Below are positions 24,876 to 35,023 of a DNA stretch of 39,834 nucleotides, in pieces (within the stretch, counting starts at the first letter, position 1; each line of letters starts with the position of its first letter). The position numbers and the translations under genes are program-made. The stretch is from DATLGB01 sp038258425 (GTDB lineage: Bacteria > Actinomycetota > Thermoleophilia > Solirubrobacterales > Solirubrobacteraceae). The DNA is taken from the NCBI GenBank assembly GCA_038258425.1, contig JBBSPV010000037.1, positions 1-39,834 on the forward strand, written 5' to 3'. The notes beneath the pieces are model-generated. The model did no database searches. It saw nothing but the letters and a program-made list of their open reading frames with translations, and was not told where the DNA came from.

Positions 24876-26420
24876 CTATCTGGCGCCGACGCGCGTCAAC
24901 GACCGCGCCGTGGCCACCATGCGCGAGTACGGCTGGGTGCGCTGCAGCGAGTTGGCGATCCAGTAGACGCCCCGCTTCGTCCGCCAGGCCACGAGCCGGA
25001 CCTTCTTGCCGTCGTAGAAGACCTGGAGCTTGCGCTTGTCGACGCGAATCGTGTCGTGCGGGCCCTGCAGGATCGGCGGGTTGCGCCAGGTCGTGCCCTG
25101 CACGCCGAGGAACTCGCCGAAGGAGTCGACCCCGAGGTCGACGACGGCGCGGTAGGCGTCGTGGCGCTTGCCCGCCGCCTTGATCGTGTAGGTCCGCGGC
25201 AGGGTGTTGACGTAGCGGCCCGTGGCCGGCAGCAGGCTCGGGTAGTAGAAGGGGAAGTCGAGCCTGCGAGCCACCGAGATGGCCTGCGTCTCGCCTGCCG
25301 ACTTGGCGTTCTGCATGCCGGCGGTGTTCTGCCAGCCGCGTGCCGTGCGCCGGCGGATGCGCCGCTTGCGGCGGCTCGTGGGCTCCGGCTTGGCCGCCTT
25401 GCGGCTCGTGACCTCCGTCCGCGGATGCATGAACTGGTCGACGGAGGCGTGGATCGCGGAGTCCGGCGCGGTCAGGTAGGAGCCGTCGTCGCCGAGCCGG
25501 CCGTCGCCGAAGGGCACCTGCTGCACGGGCTGGTCGGCCACGGCGAGGCCGAGCTTGAGCAGCGTGAAGATCTGCTTCTTCGAGCCCAGCGCCTTGTCCG
25601 TGCGCGTGTAGCGGCCGGCGATCCGCGCGAGCTTGAGCTTGTTGGAGAAGTTCAGGCGCTTGCGCACGCCCGGCTGGCGCAGGAGCTGGCGCACGAAGTC
25701 CTGCTGGCGGGCGCCCCGGATCAGGTCGTTGTCCGTGTGGCGGTAGCGCACGTAGTCCAGCGCGTCCTTGCCGCAGATCCGCTGGTAGCCCGGCTTGATG
25801 TTGATCGTCGCGTAGCCGCCGACGCCCCCGCGGGCGTTGTAGTAGCGGCGGTCGACGTCGATGAAGGAGCAGCCGAGGAAGTCGACCATGCGCCGGAAGC
25901 CCGTGAAGGAGACCTGGACCACGTGGTTGATCTTGAACGGCCGGCCGGGCCGCGAGAGCAGGCGCTTGACCGTCTTGGCGGTGAGGTTCGCGCCCCCGTT
26001 GGAGAAGGCGGCGTTGATCTTGTCCGGGATGGCGTAGCCGGGGATCTTGACCTTGAGGTCGCGCGGGATCGACATCAGGCTGATGGCATCCTGATCGGCG
26101 TTGAGCCGGGCGAGGATGATCGTGTCCGAGCGGGCGTCCTCGGTGAGCGTCTTGTCCGCCCCGAGCCGCTCGTCCGTGCCGAGGATCATGATCGTCTGCG
26201 GCTTGCCGGCCTCGGCGGGCGTGATCTCCTTGAGCTTGATCGCTCCGCCGTTTCTGACCTGCGCCGCCTCGAAGGCGCCCTGGACCTCGTCGATCTGCAG
26301 CAGCCCGACCGCGCTCACGGCCCCGGCGGTGAGCAGGGTGATGAACACGGCGGCGATGGCGCCGCGCTTCAGGACGCCCCGTCCGGGACGGGGCGGGGGC
26401 TCCACCGGCTCCGGCGTCAT
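24876..26420 (-). CDS. LytR-CpsA-Psr (LCP) family glycopolymer ligase
   Basis: A 514-residue membrane-anchored LCP protein. A single TM segment lies at about residues 19-42 (LKRGAIAAVFITLLTAGAVS). The LCP catalytic domain shows TIMILGTDERLG, RSDTIILARLNADQDAISLM, SIPRDLKVKIPGYAIPDKI and NAAFSNGG, and the Arg/Asp set CGKDALDYVRYRHTDNDLIR. LCP enzymes attach polyprenyl-linked glycopolymers (teichoic-acid-like, arabinogalactan or capsule) to peptidoglycan outside the membrane. An Arg/Lys-rich linker (SRRKRRIRRRTARGW) separates a C-terminal domain of about 150 residues. The ATG at 26420 overlaps the M20 stop as ATGA. The sugar-nucleotide genes directly downstream fit a shared envelope role. Confidence 0.92.
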   Translation of the reverse strand: MTPEPVEPPPRPGRGVLKRGAIAAVFITLLTAGAVSAVGLLQIDEVQGAFEAAQVRNGGAIKLKEITPAEAGKPQTIMILGTDERLGADKTLTEDARSDTIILARLNADQDAISLMSIPRDLKVKIPGYAIPDKINAAFSNGGANLTAKTVKRLLSRPGRPFKINHVVQVSFTGFRRMVDFLGCSFIDVDRRYYNARGGVGGYATINIKPGYQRICGKDALDYVRYRHTDNDLIRGARQQDFVRQLLRQPGVRKRLNFSNKLKLARIAGRYTRTDKALGSKKQIFTLLKLGLAVADQPVQQVPFGDGRLGDDGSYLTAPDSAIHASVDQFMHPRTEVTSRKAAKPEPTSRRKRRIRRRTARGWQNTAGMQNAKSAGETQAISVARRLDFPFYYPSLLPATGRYVNTLPRTYTIKAAGKRHDAYRAVVDLGVDSFGEFLGVQGTTWRNPPILQGPHDTIRVDKRKLQVFYDGKKVRLVAWRTKRGVYWIANSLQRTQPYSRMVATARSLTRVGAR

Positions 26421-27547
26421 GCCCGCCAGTCCTCGACCGCGCGCAGCCCCGGCGCCGCTTCCGTCTCCGACAGGGCCGGCACGCGCTCCATGAACTCCAC
26501 CAGCGCGCGGCGGTAGCGGCCCAGCGACGGGATCGAGACCCACTCCTCCGGGCCGTGGTGGCCACCGCCCTCGGGCCCGAACTCGACCGCGGGGACCCCC
26601 GCCTCGAGGAAGGAGATCGCGTCGGACGCGCCGTCGCGGCCGACGCTCACGGCCTCCGGCTGACCCGCCCGCCGCACGGCGTCGCACAGCGCGACGACGA
26701 AGGGGTTCGAGCGCGCGACCTGCGCGGGCGGGCGGATGAAGGTGCGGATGATCTCCACGTCGGGCATGGCGCGGACCTGCTCGAGGATCGCGCCGGGGTC
26801 CTGGCCGGGCAGGTAGCGGATGTCGATCGACATGATCGCCTCGTCGGGCACCTTGTTGACCGCGTCGCCGGCGTTGAGGCGGCCGAGGTTGATCGAGGGA
26901 CGGTCGAACATCTCGGAGGACTCGCGCGCGAAGGGCAGGGACTCGATTCGCCGGAAGACGTCGATCGCCTTCAAGATCGCGTTGTCGCCGTCCCATGGCG
27001 TCGAGCCGTGCGCGGCGCGCCCGCGCACCACGACGCGGGCCATGCACACGCCCTTGGCCTGGACGCCGACGTGGAGGTTCGTCGGCTCGCCGGTGATCGC
27101 GAAGGCCGCGGTCAGGCCGCGCGCGACGAGCTCGTCGGTCGCGTGGCGGTCGAAGTCCTCGGACTCCTCGTCGGGCGCGCACACGAAGCGCACCTGGGCC
27201 CCCTGCAGCCGGGTCAGGTCGCGCAGGGCGCACATGATGGCGGCGAGACCGCCCTTCATGTCGTAGGCGCCGCGGCCGAGCAGCCGCTCGCCCTCGACCC
27301 GGGGGGCGAACTGGTCGGGAAAGCCCGGCACGACGTCGATGTGGCCGTGCAGGATGATCGCCGGGACGCCGGGCGTGGCGTCGCCGACCGTCGCCGTGAG
27401 CACCGGCAGGCCGTGGTAGTCCTCGGCCCGCACGTCGACGCCGTTGGAGTCCAGCCAGCCCTTGACGAACCCCGCCGCGGCCTTGATGCCGTCCGCGTGG
27501 GAGGTGTCGTAGGTGATCAGCCGCTCGGCCAGGCCCCGCTCGTCCAT
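26417..27547 (-). CDS. M20 family metallopeptidase (ArgE/DapE-like)
   Basis: A 376-residue zinc exopeptidase or deacylase. First metal motif: AIILHGHIDVVPGFPDQF (HxD). Second: GRGAYDMKGGLAAIM with the bridging Asp. The general-base Glu pair is in VCAPDEESEDF. The dimerisation domain is VVVRGRAAHGSTPWDGDNAI, and the late metal His is in EGGGHHGPEEWV. Members remove amino acids or acyl groups from small peptides or N-acyl amino acids; ArgE, DapE and carboxypeptidase G2 are all possible models. It sits 43 bases after atpC on the same strand and is coupled to the LCP gene, so it links the ATP synthase genes to the envelope genes. Confidence 0.9.
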   Translation of the reverse strand: MDERGLAERLITYDTSHADGIKAAAGFVKGWLDSNGVDVRAEDYHGLPVLTATVGDATPGVPAIILHGHIDVVPGFPDQFAPRVEGERLLGRGAYDMKGGLAAIMCALRDLTRLQGAQVRFVCAPDEESEDFDRHATDELVARGLTAAFAITGEPTNLHVGVQAKGVCMARVVVRGRAAHGSTPWDGDNAILKAIDVFRRIESLPFARESSEMFDRPSINLGRLNAGDAVNKVPDEAIMSIDIRYLPGQDPGAILEQVRAMPDVEIIRTFIRPPAQVARSNPFVVALCDAVRRAGQPEAVSVGRDGASDAISFLEAGVPAVEFGPEGGGHHGPEEWVSIPSLGRYRRALVEFMERVPALSETEAAPGLRAVEDWRA

Positions 27548-27590
27548 GCTGCGGTCAGGCTAGGGAGTGGACGACCGGCCGGCGACCGGC

Positions 27591-28004
27591 TCAGCCCTGG
27601 AGGATCTTCAGGAAGGCCTCGGCCCGGCGCTTGTCGCGCGCGGCGGTCTGGGCCTGATGCGAGCCCTCCTCGGCCTCCGAGAGCTCCTCGTCGGCGCGGC
27701 GGAGCTTGTCCTCCCACTCCGACCGGTCGAGGTCCTCCGGCTTGCCGGCCTCCTCGACGAGGATCAGCACCCGCGAGTCGCGCTGGATCTGCAGGTAGCC
27801 CTCGCCCTGGGCGAGCGTGAGCACGTCGGAGTCGGACTTGTAGAGCCGCAGCTCGGCCGGGTCGAGCATCGCGAGCATCGGCTGGTGGTGGGCCAGGATG
27901 CCGAGCGAGCCGATGGTCGTGCGCGTCGAGATCTGCACGACCTCGTCGTTGAAGACCTCGCCCTCGGGGGTGAGCACCTCGACCGGGAACGGCGTGGACG
28001 CCAT
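27591..28004 (-). CDS. atpC: ATP synthase epsilon subunit
   Basis: A 137-residue epsilon subunit of the F1 central stalk, which couples gamma to the c-ring and can inhibit ATP hydrolysis. The N-terminal beta-sandwich shows FPVEVLTPEGEVFNDEVVQI, TTIGSLGILAHHQPMLAML (the GxLGIL..H.P signature), LAQGEGYLQIQRDSRVLILV. A two-helix C-terminus follows, acidic and Ala-rich (EWEDKLRRADEELSEAEEGS). Its ATG overlaps the atpD stop as TGATG. It is the last F1 gene of the operon. Confidence 0.95.
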   Translation of the reverse strand: MASTPFPVEVLTPEGEVFNDEVVQISTRTTIGSLGILAHHQPMLAMLDPAELRLYKSDSDVLTLAQGEGYLQIQRDSRVLILVEEAGKPEDLDRSEWEDKLRRADEELSEAEEGSHQAQTAARDKRRAEAFLKILQG

Positions 28005-29491
28005 CAGTCGTCGTCCCCGCCACGCGACTTCTTGTGGGCCTCCACCACGTCGTCGATGGAGCCCTTCAGCAGGAAGGTGCCCTCGGAGATCTCGTCGTGC
28101 TCGCCGTCGAGGATCTCGCGGAACGAGCGGACGGTCTCCGCGATCGGCACGTAGACGCCGGGGGTGCCGGTGAACGCCTCCGCGACGAAGAACGGCTGGG
28201 ACAGGAAGCGCTCGATCTTGCGGGCCCGCTGCACCGCCACCCGGTCCTCGTCGGAGAGCTCGTCGATGCCGAGGATCGCGATGATGTCCTGCAGCTCGCG
28301 GTAGCGCTGGAGGACCGCCTTGACCTCGTTGGCGACGTTGAAGTGCTCCTCGCCGAGGATGTCGGGCTTGAGGATGGTCGACGTCGAGTCCAGCGGGTCC
28401 ACGGCCGGGTAGATGCCCTTCTCGGCGATGCCGCGCGAGAGCACCGTCGTGGCGTTGAGGTGGGCGAACGTCGAGGCCGGGGCCGGGTCCGTGAGGTCGT
28501 CCGCCGGGACGTAGATGGCCTGCACGGACGTCACCGAGCCCTTGCGGGTCGAGGTGATGCGCTCCTGCAGCTGGCCCATCTCGGACTCGAGCGTCGGCTG
28601 GTACCCCACCTGCGACGGCATGCGGCCGAGCAGCGCGGACACCTCGGAGCCCGCCTGCACGAAGCGGAAGATGTTGTCGATGAACAGCAGGACGTCCTGC
28701 TCCTGCTCGTCGCGGAAGTACTCCGCCATCGTCAGCCCCGACAGGGCGACCCGCATGCGGGCGCCGGGCGGCTCGTTCATCTGGCCGAAGACGAGCATCG
28801 TCTTGTCGATGACGCCCGACTCCTTCATCTCGAGCCAGAGGTCGTTGCCCTCGCGCGAGCGCTCCCCGACTCCGCAGAAGGCCGACAGGCCGCCGTGCTC
28901 CTGGGCGAGATTGTGGATGAGCTCCTGGATGATCACCGTCTTGCCGACGCCGGCGCCGCCGAGCAGTCCGGTCTTGCCGCCACGGGCGTACGGCGCGAGG
29001 AGGTCGATGACCTTGATGCCGGTCTCGAACATCTCCTGCGTCGGGGTCAGGTCCGTCACCTCGGGCGCCGGGCGGTGGATCGGCCAGCGCTCCTCGACCT
29101 CGATGTCGCCCGCCCGGTCGATCGTCTCGCCCAGGACGTTGAAGATGCGGCCGAGGGTCACGTCGCCCACCGGAACGGTGATCGGGCCGCCGGTGTCGGT
29201 GACCTCCAGGCCGCGCGCCAGGCCGTCCGTGGAGTCCATGGCCACGCAGCGGACGCGGTCGTCGCCGAGGTGCTGCTGGACCTCGAGCACGATCGGCTCG
29301 TCGCCCTCGTCGCCCTCGTCGTGCGGTGAGCCCTCGGCGGTCGGGCGCTCGACGGTCAGTGCCGAGTAGATCTCGGGCAGCTGGTCGGGAAAGGCGACGT
29401 CGAGCACGACGCCCTGGATCTCCTCGATCCGGCCGACGTTGCGGCCCTCGTCCTGCTGCTCGTCGGTGTTCTCGGTATCGGTGACGGACAT
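28004..29491 (-). CDS. atpD: ATP synthase beta subunit
   Basis: The 495-residue catalytic subunit of F1. The P-loop GGAGVGKT is at 178-185. Further marks are FCGVGERSREGNDLW with the catalytic Glu, LVFGQMNEPPGARMRV, LLFIDNIFRFVQAGSEVSAL and LLGRMPSQVGYQPTLESEM, with DELSDEDRVAVQRARKIERF (the DELSEED-type loop) near the C-terminus. The N-terminal barrel carries an unusual acidic stretch at about 51-66 (TAEGSPHDEGDEGDEP) in a loop that is short in most homologues. The start has an AAGGAG site 7 bases upstream. The 97-base gap to atpG contains a tandem repeat and hairpin. Confidence 0.97.
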   Translation of the reverse strand: MSVTDTENTDEQQDEGRNVGRIEEIQGVVLDVAFPDQLPEIYSALTVERPTAEGSPHDEGDEGDEPIVLEVQQHLGDDRVRCVAMDSTDGLARGLEVTDTGGPITVPVGDVTLGRIFNVLGETIDRAGDIEVEERWPIHRPAPEVTDLTPTQEMFETGIKVIDLLAPYARGGKTGLLGGAGVGKTVIIQELIHNLAQEHGGLSAFCGVGERSREGNDLWLEMKESGVIDKTMLVFGQMNEPPGARMRVALSGLTMAEYFRDEQEQDVLLFIDNIFRFVQAGSEVSALLGRMPSQVGYQPTLESEMGQLQERITSTRKGSVTSVQAIYVPADDLTDPAPASTFAHLNATTVLSRGIAEKGIYPAVDPLDSTSTILKPDILGEEHFNVANEVKAVLQRYRELQDIIAILGIDELSDEDRVAVQRARKIERFLSQPFFVAEAFTGTPGVYVPIAETVRSFREILDGEHDEISEGTFLLKGSIDDVVEAHKKSRGGDDD

Positions 29492-29506
29492 GCTTAGGCT
29501 CCTTTT

Positions 29507-29591
29507 CGGCCTGCGGTCCTCGCGAGCTCGGACCTCCGGACGACGTTACGGCCTGCGGTACGCCGCAGGCGGCGACCTTCGGACGACGTCA
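29507..29591. repeat. Imperfect 42-43 bp tandem duplication between atpG and atpD
   Basis: Unit 1 (29507-29548) and unit 2 (29549-29591) both begin with CGGCCTGCGGT and end with CGGACGACGT plus 2 bases; the middle has diverged. Unit 2 includes the atpG stop codon. It fills most of the intercistronic gap. Confidence 0.7.
29551..29570 (-). other. Strong hairpin in the atpG-atpD gap
   Basis: GCCTGCGG (29551-29558) pairs perfectly with CCGCAGGC (29563-29570) over a 4-base loop. It lies within the second unit of the tandem duplication. It could stabilise or process the mRNA ahead of atpD; without a U-run it is unlikely to end transcription. Confidence 0.5.
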
Positions 29592-30500
29592 CGACAGGCC
29601 CTCGGCCCCGGCGACGACTTCCATGATCTCCTGGGTGATGTCGGCCTGGCGCTCGCGGTTGAGCTGCAGCGTCAGGTCGTCGATGATGTCCGACGCGTTG
29701 TCGGAGGCGCTGCGCATGGCGGTCATGCGCGCCCCGTGCTCGGAGGCGGTGGACTCGAGCAGCGCCCGGAAGATCGAGATCTCGACGTAGTCCGGCACGA
29801 GCCGCTCGAGGATCTCCCCCGGCTCGGGCTCGTACTCCGTCAGCGCGGTGTGCCCCGAGTCATCCTCCTGCTCCTCCGACGTGTCGGACTGCAGGTGCTC
29901 GGCCTCCTGGACCGTGGCCTGCTGCATCGGCAGCAGCACCTCGTCGGTGACGTACTGGGTCATGGCCGACTCGAAGCGGTTGTAGAACAGCTCCATGCGG
30001 TCGAGCTCGCCGTCCGCGTAGGCGGCCACGACGTCGTCGGCGATGTCGCGGGCGTTGGCGTAGGACGGCCGGTCCGTGTGGCCGGTGTACTCGCCGCGGG
30101 CCTCGCGGCCGCGGAAGCTCAGCGACGAGACGCCGCGGCGCCCCGACGCGTAGAAGACGACCTCACGGCCCTCCCGCTCGTGCGCGACGGCGCTGCGCAG
30201 CGCGGCCCGCAGGACCTGCGAGTTGAACGCCCCGGCCAGGCCGCGATCGCCCGTCATGATCAGGATGCCGACCGTCCTGGCCTCCTCCCGTTCCTCGAGG
30301 ACCGGGAGGTTGGGCATGTTCTCCGCGGCGTCGGCGGCCTGCCGCGTCATGCGCCGCACCGCATCCGCGTAGGGGCGCAGGTCGGCGATCCGCTGCTCCG
30401 CCCGGCGCAGCCGTGCGGCGGCGACCATCTCCATCGCGCGCGTGATCTTCTGCACGTTCTTGACGGAGCCGATCCGCTCCTTGACGTCCTTCTGGGCCAT
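29589..30500 (-). CDS. atpG: ATP synthase gamma subunit
   Basis: A 303-residue gamma subunit, the rotating shaft of F1. The N-terminal coiled-coil helix is DVKERIGSVKNVQKITRAME followed by MVAAARLRRAEQRI. The Rossmann-like middle has GILIMTGDRGLAGAFNSQVL. The C-terminal helix shows ASEHGARMTAMRSASDNASD and LTLQLNRERQADITQEIMEV. An acidic insertion (SDTSEEQEDDSGHT) lies before the EPEPGEILERLVPDYVEI segment. The ATG at 30500 is 15 bases after the atpA stop. Confidence 0.96.
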   Translation of the reverse strand: MAQKDVKERIGSVKNVQKITRAMEMVAAARLRRAEQRIADLRPYADAVRRMTRQAADAAENMPNLPVLEEREEARTVGILIMTGDRGLAGAFNSQVLRAALRSAVAHEREGREVVFYASGRRGVSSLSFRGREARGEYTGHTDRPSYANARDIADDVVAAYADGELDRMELFYNRFESAMTQYVTDEVLLPMQQATVQEAEHLQSDTSEEQEDDSGHTALTEYEPEPGEILERLVPDYVEISIFRALLESTASEHGARMTAMRSASDNASDIIDDLTLQLNRERQADITQEIMEVVAGAEGLS

Positions 30501-30515
30501 GGCGGGTGCCGGGCG

Positions 30516-32255
<1,740 letters not shown>

Positions 32256-32287
32256 GCGGGGAAGGTCCTTTCCAGGGAGGGCCGGGT

Positions 32288-32821
32288 CTAGCCGGCCTTC
32301 GCGACCTGGCGACGGAGGGTTTCGAGGCGGTTGCGCACGGAGGCGTCGAGCACGGTGTTGCCGACGCGCACGATGAGGCCGCCGAGGACGTCGGGATCGA
32401 CCTGCGAGGACAGCTCGACCTGCTGGCCCGTCTGCTCGCCGATGCGGTCGCCGATCCGGCGGACGACGGCCTCGTCGAGCTCGACGGCCGCGGTGATCTC
32501 CACGGGCAGGAGGCGGTTCTCGGCCTCCCACAGGGCGTCGTACTCGCGCCGGATGCGCAGCAGCGCCGGCATCCGGTGGTTCTCCACGAGCAGGTCGAGG
32601 AAGTTCGAGACCAGCTCGTCGGCGCCCGAGACGGCCTTGTGCAGGCCGTCCTGCTTGTCCTCCGTGGTCAGGTAGGGCGAGAAGAAGAAGACCTGCAGCT
32701 CGTGGTCGGCCTCGAGGGCGTCGGCGAACTGGCCCAGCTGCTCGCGGACCTCGTCGAGCCGGTCGGCGGACTGCGCGGCCTCGAAGAGCGAGCGCGCGTA
32801 GACCGCGGAGAGCTCCTCCAC
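32288..32821 (-). CDS. atpH: ATP synthase delta subunit
   Basis: A 177-residue delta (OSCP) subunit linking the top of F1 to the b-stalk. Family marks: AVYARSLFEAAQSADRLDEV, FFSPYLTTEDKQDGLHKAV, NFLDLLVENHRMPALLRIRR, and the C-terminal QTGQQVELSSQVDPDVLGGL followed by IVRVGNTVLDASVRNRLETL. The gene begins directly after the atpF stop with no spacing. The GTG at 32821 is the start codon; its family-typical position supports it. Confidence 0.94.
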   Translation of the reverse strand: MEELSAVYARSLFEAAQSADRLDEVREQLGQFADALEADHELQVFFFSPYLTTEDKQDGLHKAVSGADELVSNFLDLLVENHRMPALLRIRREYDALWEAENRLLPVEITAAVELDEAVVRRIGDRIGEQTGQQVELSSQVDPDVLGGLIVRVGNTVLDASVRNRLETLRRQVAKAG

Positions 32822-33406
32822 CTAGCCCTCGCTCCCGTCGGTGCGCCCGCCGGCGCCGGCCCGGTCCCCGGCGAGGGCGGTGAAGTCGAGCTCGGAGAGC
32901 GCGTCCTCGACGAGGCGCTTCTGGTCGTCCTCGTCGAGCGCCATGCGGGTGACCTTCTCCGTGGCGAGGACGGTCAGGTCGGCGACCTGGTGGCGGATCT
33001 CGCCGACGGCCCGCGCGGTCTCCATCTGGATCTCGCGGCGGGTCTGATCCATCAGCTCCTCGCGCTTGCGCTTGGCGTCGGCGATCGCCTCGGCCTCCGT
33101 GTTCTCGCCCGTGCGCCGCGCGCGGGCGACGATCTCGTCGGCCTGCGAGCGCGCCTCGGACAGCCGGGCGCGGTACTCCGCGAGCAGCTCGTCGGCCTGC
33201 CGGCGGGTGCGCTCGGCCTGGTCGATGGACTCCTCGATCGCCTGCTGGCGCTTGTCGAGCGACTCGGCGATGCGCGGGAAGGCGTACTTGCCCAGGATGT
33301 AGAGGGAGATGACGAAGACCAGCAGGGTCCAGATCATCAGCCCGCCGTTGGGCGAGACGAGGTAGCTCCCGCTGGAGCCGGCGGCGAGGAGGACCGGGGC
33401 GGTCAT
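32822..33406 (-). CDS. atpF: ATP synthase b subunit
   Basis: A 194-residue peripheral stalk subunit. One N-terminal membrane helix is at about 22-41 (GLMIWTLLVFVISLYILGKY) followed by AFPRIAESLDKRQQAIEESI, the normal entry to the stalk. A long, charged coiled coil then runs to the end. The C-terminal QVADLTVLATEKVTRMALDE and LVEDALSEL bind delta. Gly-rich tail GDRAGAGGRTDG is variable sequence. It is 4 bases after atpE. Confidence 0.95.
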   Translation of the reverse strand: MTAPVLLAAGSSGSYLVSPNGGLMIWTLLVFVISLYILGKYAFPRIAESLDKRQQAIEESIDQAERTRRQADELLAEYRARLSEARSQADEIVARARRTGENTEAEAIADAKRKREELMDQTRREIQMETARAVGEIRHQVADLTVLATEKVTRMALDEDDQKRLVEDALSELDFTALAGDRAGAGGRTDGSEG

Positions 33407-33410
33407 CGGC

Positions 33411-33677
33411 CTAGAGGAAGAAGGCGATGAGGCCCGCCACGAGGCCGTAGAAGAAGCACGCCTCGGTGAGCGCGAAACCGAGCCACTGGATGGCGGTGAT
33501 CTCGTCGCGCATCTCCGGCTGGCGGGTCACGGACTCGATCACCTTCCCGAAGATGATGCCGATGCCGACACCGGCGCCGACGGCGCCGAGGCCGCCGCCC
33601 ACGCCCAGGGCGATCGCCTTGCCCGCGTCGGAGCCGGCCGACGCCTGGGCGAAGAGGTTGAGAAGGGTGGCGAGCAC
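33411..33677 (-). CDS. atpE: ATP synthase c subunit
   Basis: An 88-residue two-helix c-ring subunit. Helix 1 is glycine-rich (AIALGVGGGLGAVGAGVGIG), the polar loop carries RQP (52-54), and helix 2 has the ion-binding Glu at E72 in GFALTEACFFYGLVAGLIAF. No Na+-type extra polar ligands (Gln in helix 1, ES/T pair) are evident, so proton coupling is expected. It starts at GTG 33677, with GGAG-type sequence upstream, between atpB and atpF. Confidence 0.96.
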   Translation of the reverse strand: MLATLLNLFAQASAGSDAGKAIALGVGGGLGAVGAGVGIGIIFGKVIESVTRQPEMRDEITAIQWLGFALTEACFFYGLVAGLIAFFL

Positions 33678-33699
33678 GATGGGAGGATCTCCTTGTTGG

Positions 33700-34593
33700 T
33701 CAGTGCCCCTCGGCGACGGCGCCGCCGAGGTAGATCGCGGACAGGGTGGCGAAGATGAAGGCCTGCAGGGTGGCGATGAGGCCGACCTCGAACATGAACA
33801 GCACCACGCCGAAGGGCAGCAGGAACCACCCGACGGCGGTGACGCCGAGCAGCACGGCCAGCCCGCCCGACATGAAGAGGATGATCAGGTGCCCGGCCAG
33901 GAGGTTCGCGAAGAGGCGGACGGTCAGCGAGATGAGCCGCATGAAGTTCGACACGAACTCCAGGACGAACATCGGGACGGCGGCCACGCCCGTGATCCCG
34001 GCGGGGATGAAGCTCTTCATGTAGCCGACGAAGCCCTTGGCGCGCAGGCCCTCGACGTTGAAGGCGACGAACACGAGCAGGGCGAGCAGCAGCGGGATGG
34101 AGACGTTGGCCGTCGCGGCGTAGAGCGCGAAGGCCGGGATCTGCAGCCCGAACACGTCGACCGTGTGCTCGGTGTTCGTCGGCAGCGGCAGGTAGCCGAT
34201 GAGGTTCGAGAACCAGATGAAGAGAAACAGCGTGCCGAGCAGCGGGAACCACCTGCGAGCCATCTTCTCGTCCATGGCCCCGCGGGTGATGTTGTCGCGC
34301 ATGAGCGCGAAGAGCACCTCGACTGCCGTCTGGGTCCGGTTCGGCCGCGCCTGCATCCGGTTGGCGACGTAGAGCATCGTCCCGACCGTCAGGACCGCGG
34401 CGATGAGCACGTAGAAGACGGCCTTGTTGATGTCCAGGGGCCCTGGCAGGTTGATCCACGTGTCGAGCTTGAACTCCGACTGCGGCTGGAACTCGTCGTT
34501 CTTGCCGTCCGAGCCGAAGACGATCAGCAGGAGGATGAGCACGAACGCGTAAGCCCCGAGGCCGCCGAAGACGAGCTTGCGCGTGGTGCTCAC
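33700..34593 (-). CDS. atpB: ATP synthase a subunit
   Basis: A 297-residue membrane subunit forming the proton half-channels beside the c-ring. About six hydrophobic helices are visible. The essential Arg is in NFMRLISLTVRLFANLLAGH, and FNPVEG-like sequence appears as FVAFNVEGLRAKGFVGYMKS. The last helix is GLIATLQAFIFATLSAIYLG. The GTG at 34593 overlaps the TGA of the AtpI-like gene (GTGA); longer in-frame upstream sequence belongs to that gene's region. The first helix (KLVFGGLGAYAFVLILLLIV) precedes a short periplasmic loop. Confidence 0.95.
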   Translation of the reverse strand: MSTTRKLVFGGLGAYAFVLILLLIVFGSDGKNDEFQPQSEFKLDTWINLPGPLDINKAVFYVLIAAVLTVGTMLYVANRMQARPNRTQTAVEVLFALMRDNITRGAMDEKMARRWFPLLGTLFLFIWFSNLIGYLPLPTNTEHTVDVFGLQIPAFALYAATANVSIPLLLALLVFVAFNVEGLRAKGFVGYMKSFIPAGITGVAAVPMFVLEFVSNFMRLISLTVRLFANLLAGHLIILFMSGGLAVLLGVTAVGWFLLPFGVVLFMFEVGLIATLQAFIFATLSAIYLGGAVAEGH

Positions 34594-34985
34594 GGTGAGG
34601 AGGTCCTCTGGGGTCGCAGGATGACGGTCAGCACGAGGTAGATCGTGAAGGCCACGAGGACCAGCACGGCGGCGGTGAGACCGTCGCGGCGCTCCCCCAG
34701 AAGCCCGACGGCGAGGATGGTAAGGCCCGTGAGCCAGGCGCGCCCCATGACCCCCGCCAGGCCGATGCTCACGGCCGCCTTGGCGCTCTTCGCCGCGGCG
34801 GCGCGGGAGTCGAGGAACACGCCCACGAGGCGCTGGACGATCCAGACGGCGGCGCCCACGAGCCAGCCCAGCGCGGGCAGTCCCGCGAGGAGCGCGAAGG
34901 GCGTGAGGGCCACGACGAGCAGCACGTCGAGATAGCGAATCGACAGCGGGACGGCGGCGGCTGGCACGGGGGTGGAGACGGACAT
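34590..34985 (-). CDS. Small membrane protein at the AtpI position of the ATP synthase operon
   Basis: A 131-residue protein with about four hydrophobic segments (RYLDVLLVVALTPFALLAGL, LGWLVGAAVWIVQRLVGVFL, WLTGLTILAVGLLG, LTAAVLVLVAFTIYLVLTVI). It is the first gene of the atp operon, overlapping atpB by four bases. This is where atpI-type c-ring assembly factors lie, but the sequence is too diverged to name with certainty. The ATG at 34985 is chosen because hydrophobic sequence begins shortly after and the promoter-like region lies 40-70 bases upstream. Confidence 0.7.
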   Translation of the reverse strand: MSVSTPVPAAAVPLSIRYLDVLLVVALTPFALLAGLPALGWLVGAAVWIVQRLVGVFLDSRAAAAKSAKAAVSIGLAGVMGRAWLTGLTILAVGLLGERRDGLTAAVLVLVAFTIYLVLTVILRPQRTSSP

Positions 34986-35023
34986 GGAGGGGACGGCCCG
35001 GGGCCGGTCCCCAGGGGCGGCGC

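Noticed and set aside
23385..26516. 1043-residue plus-strand frame
   Set aside because: Antisense to UDP-glucose dehydrogenase and the LCP gene; an artefact of GC-biased third positions.
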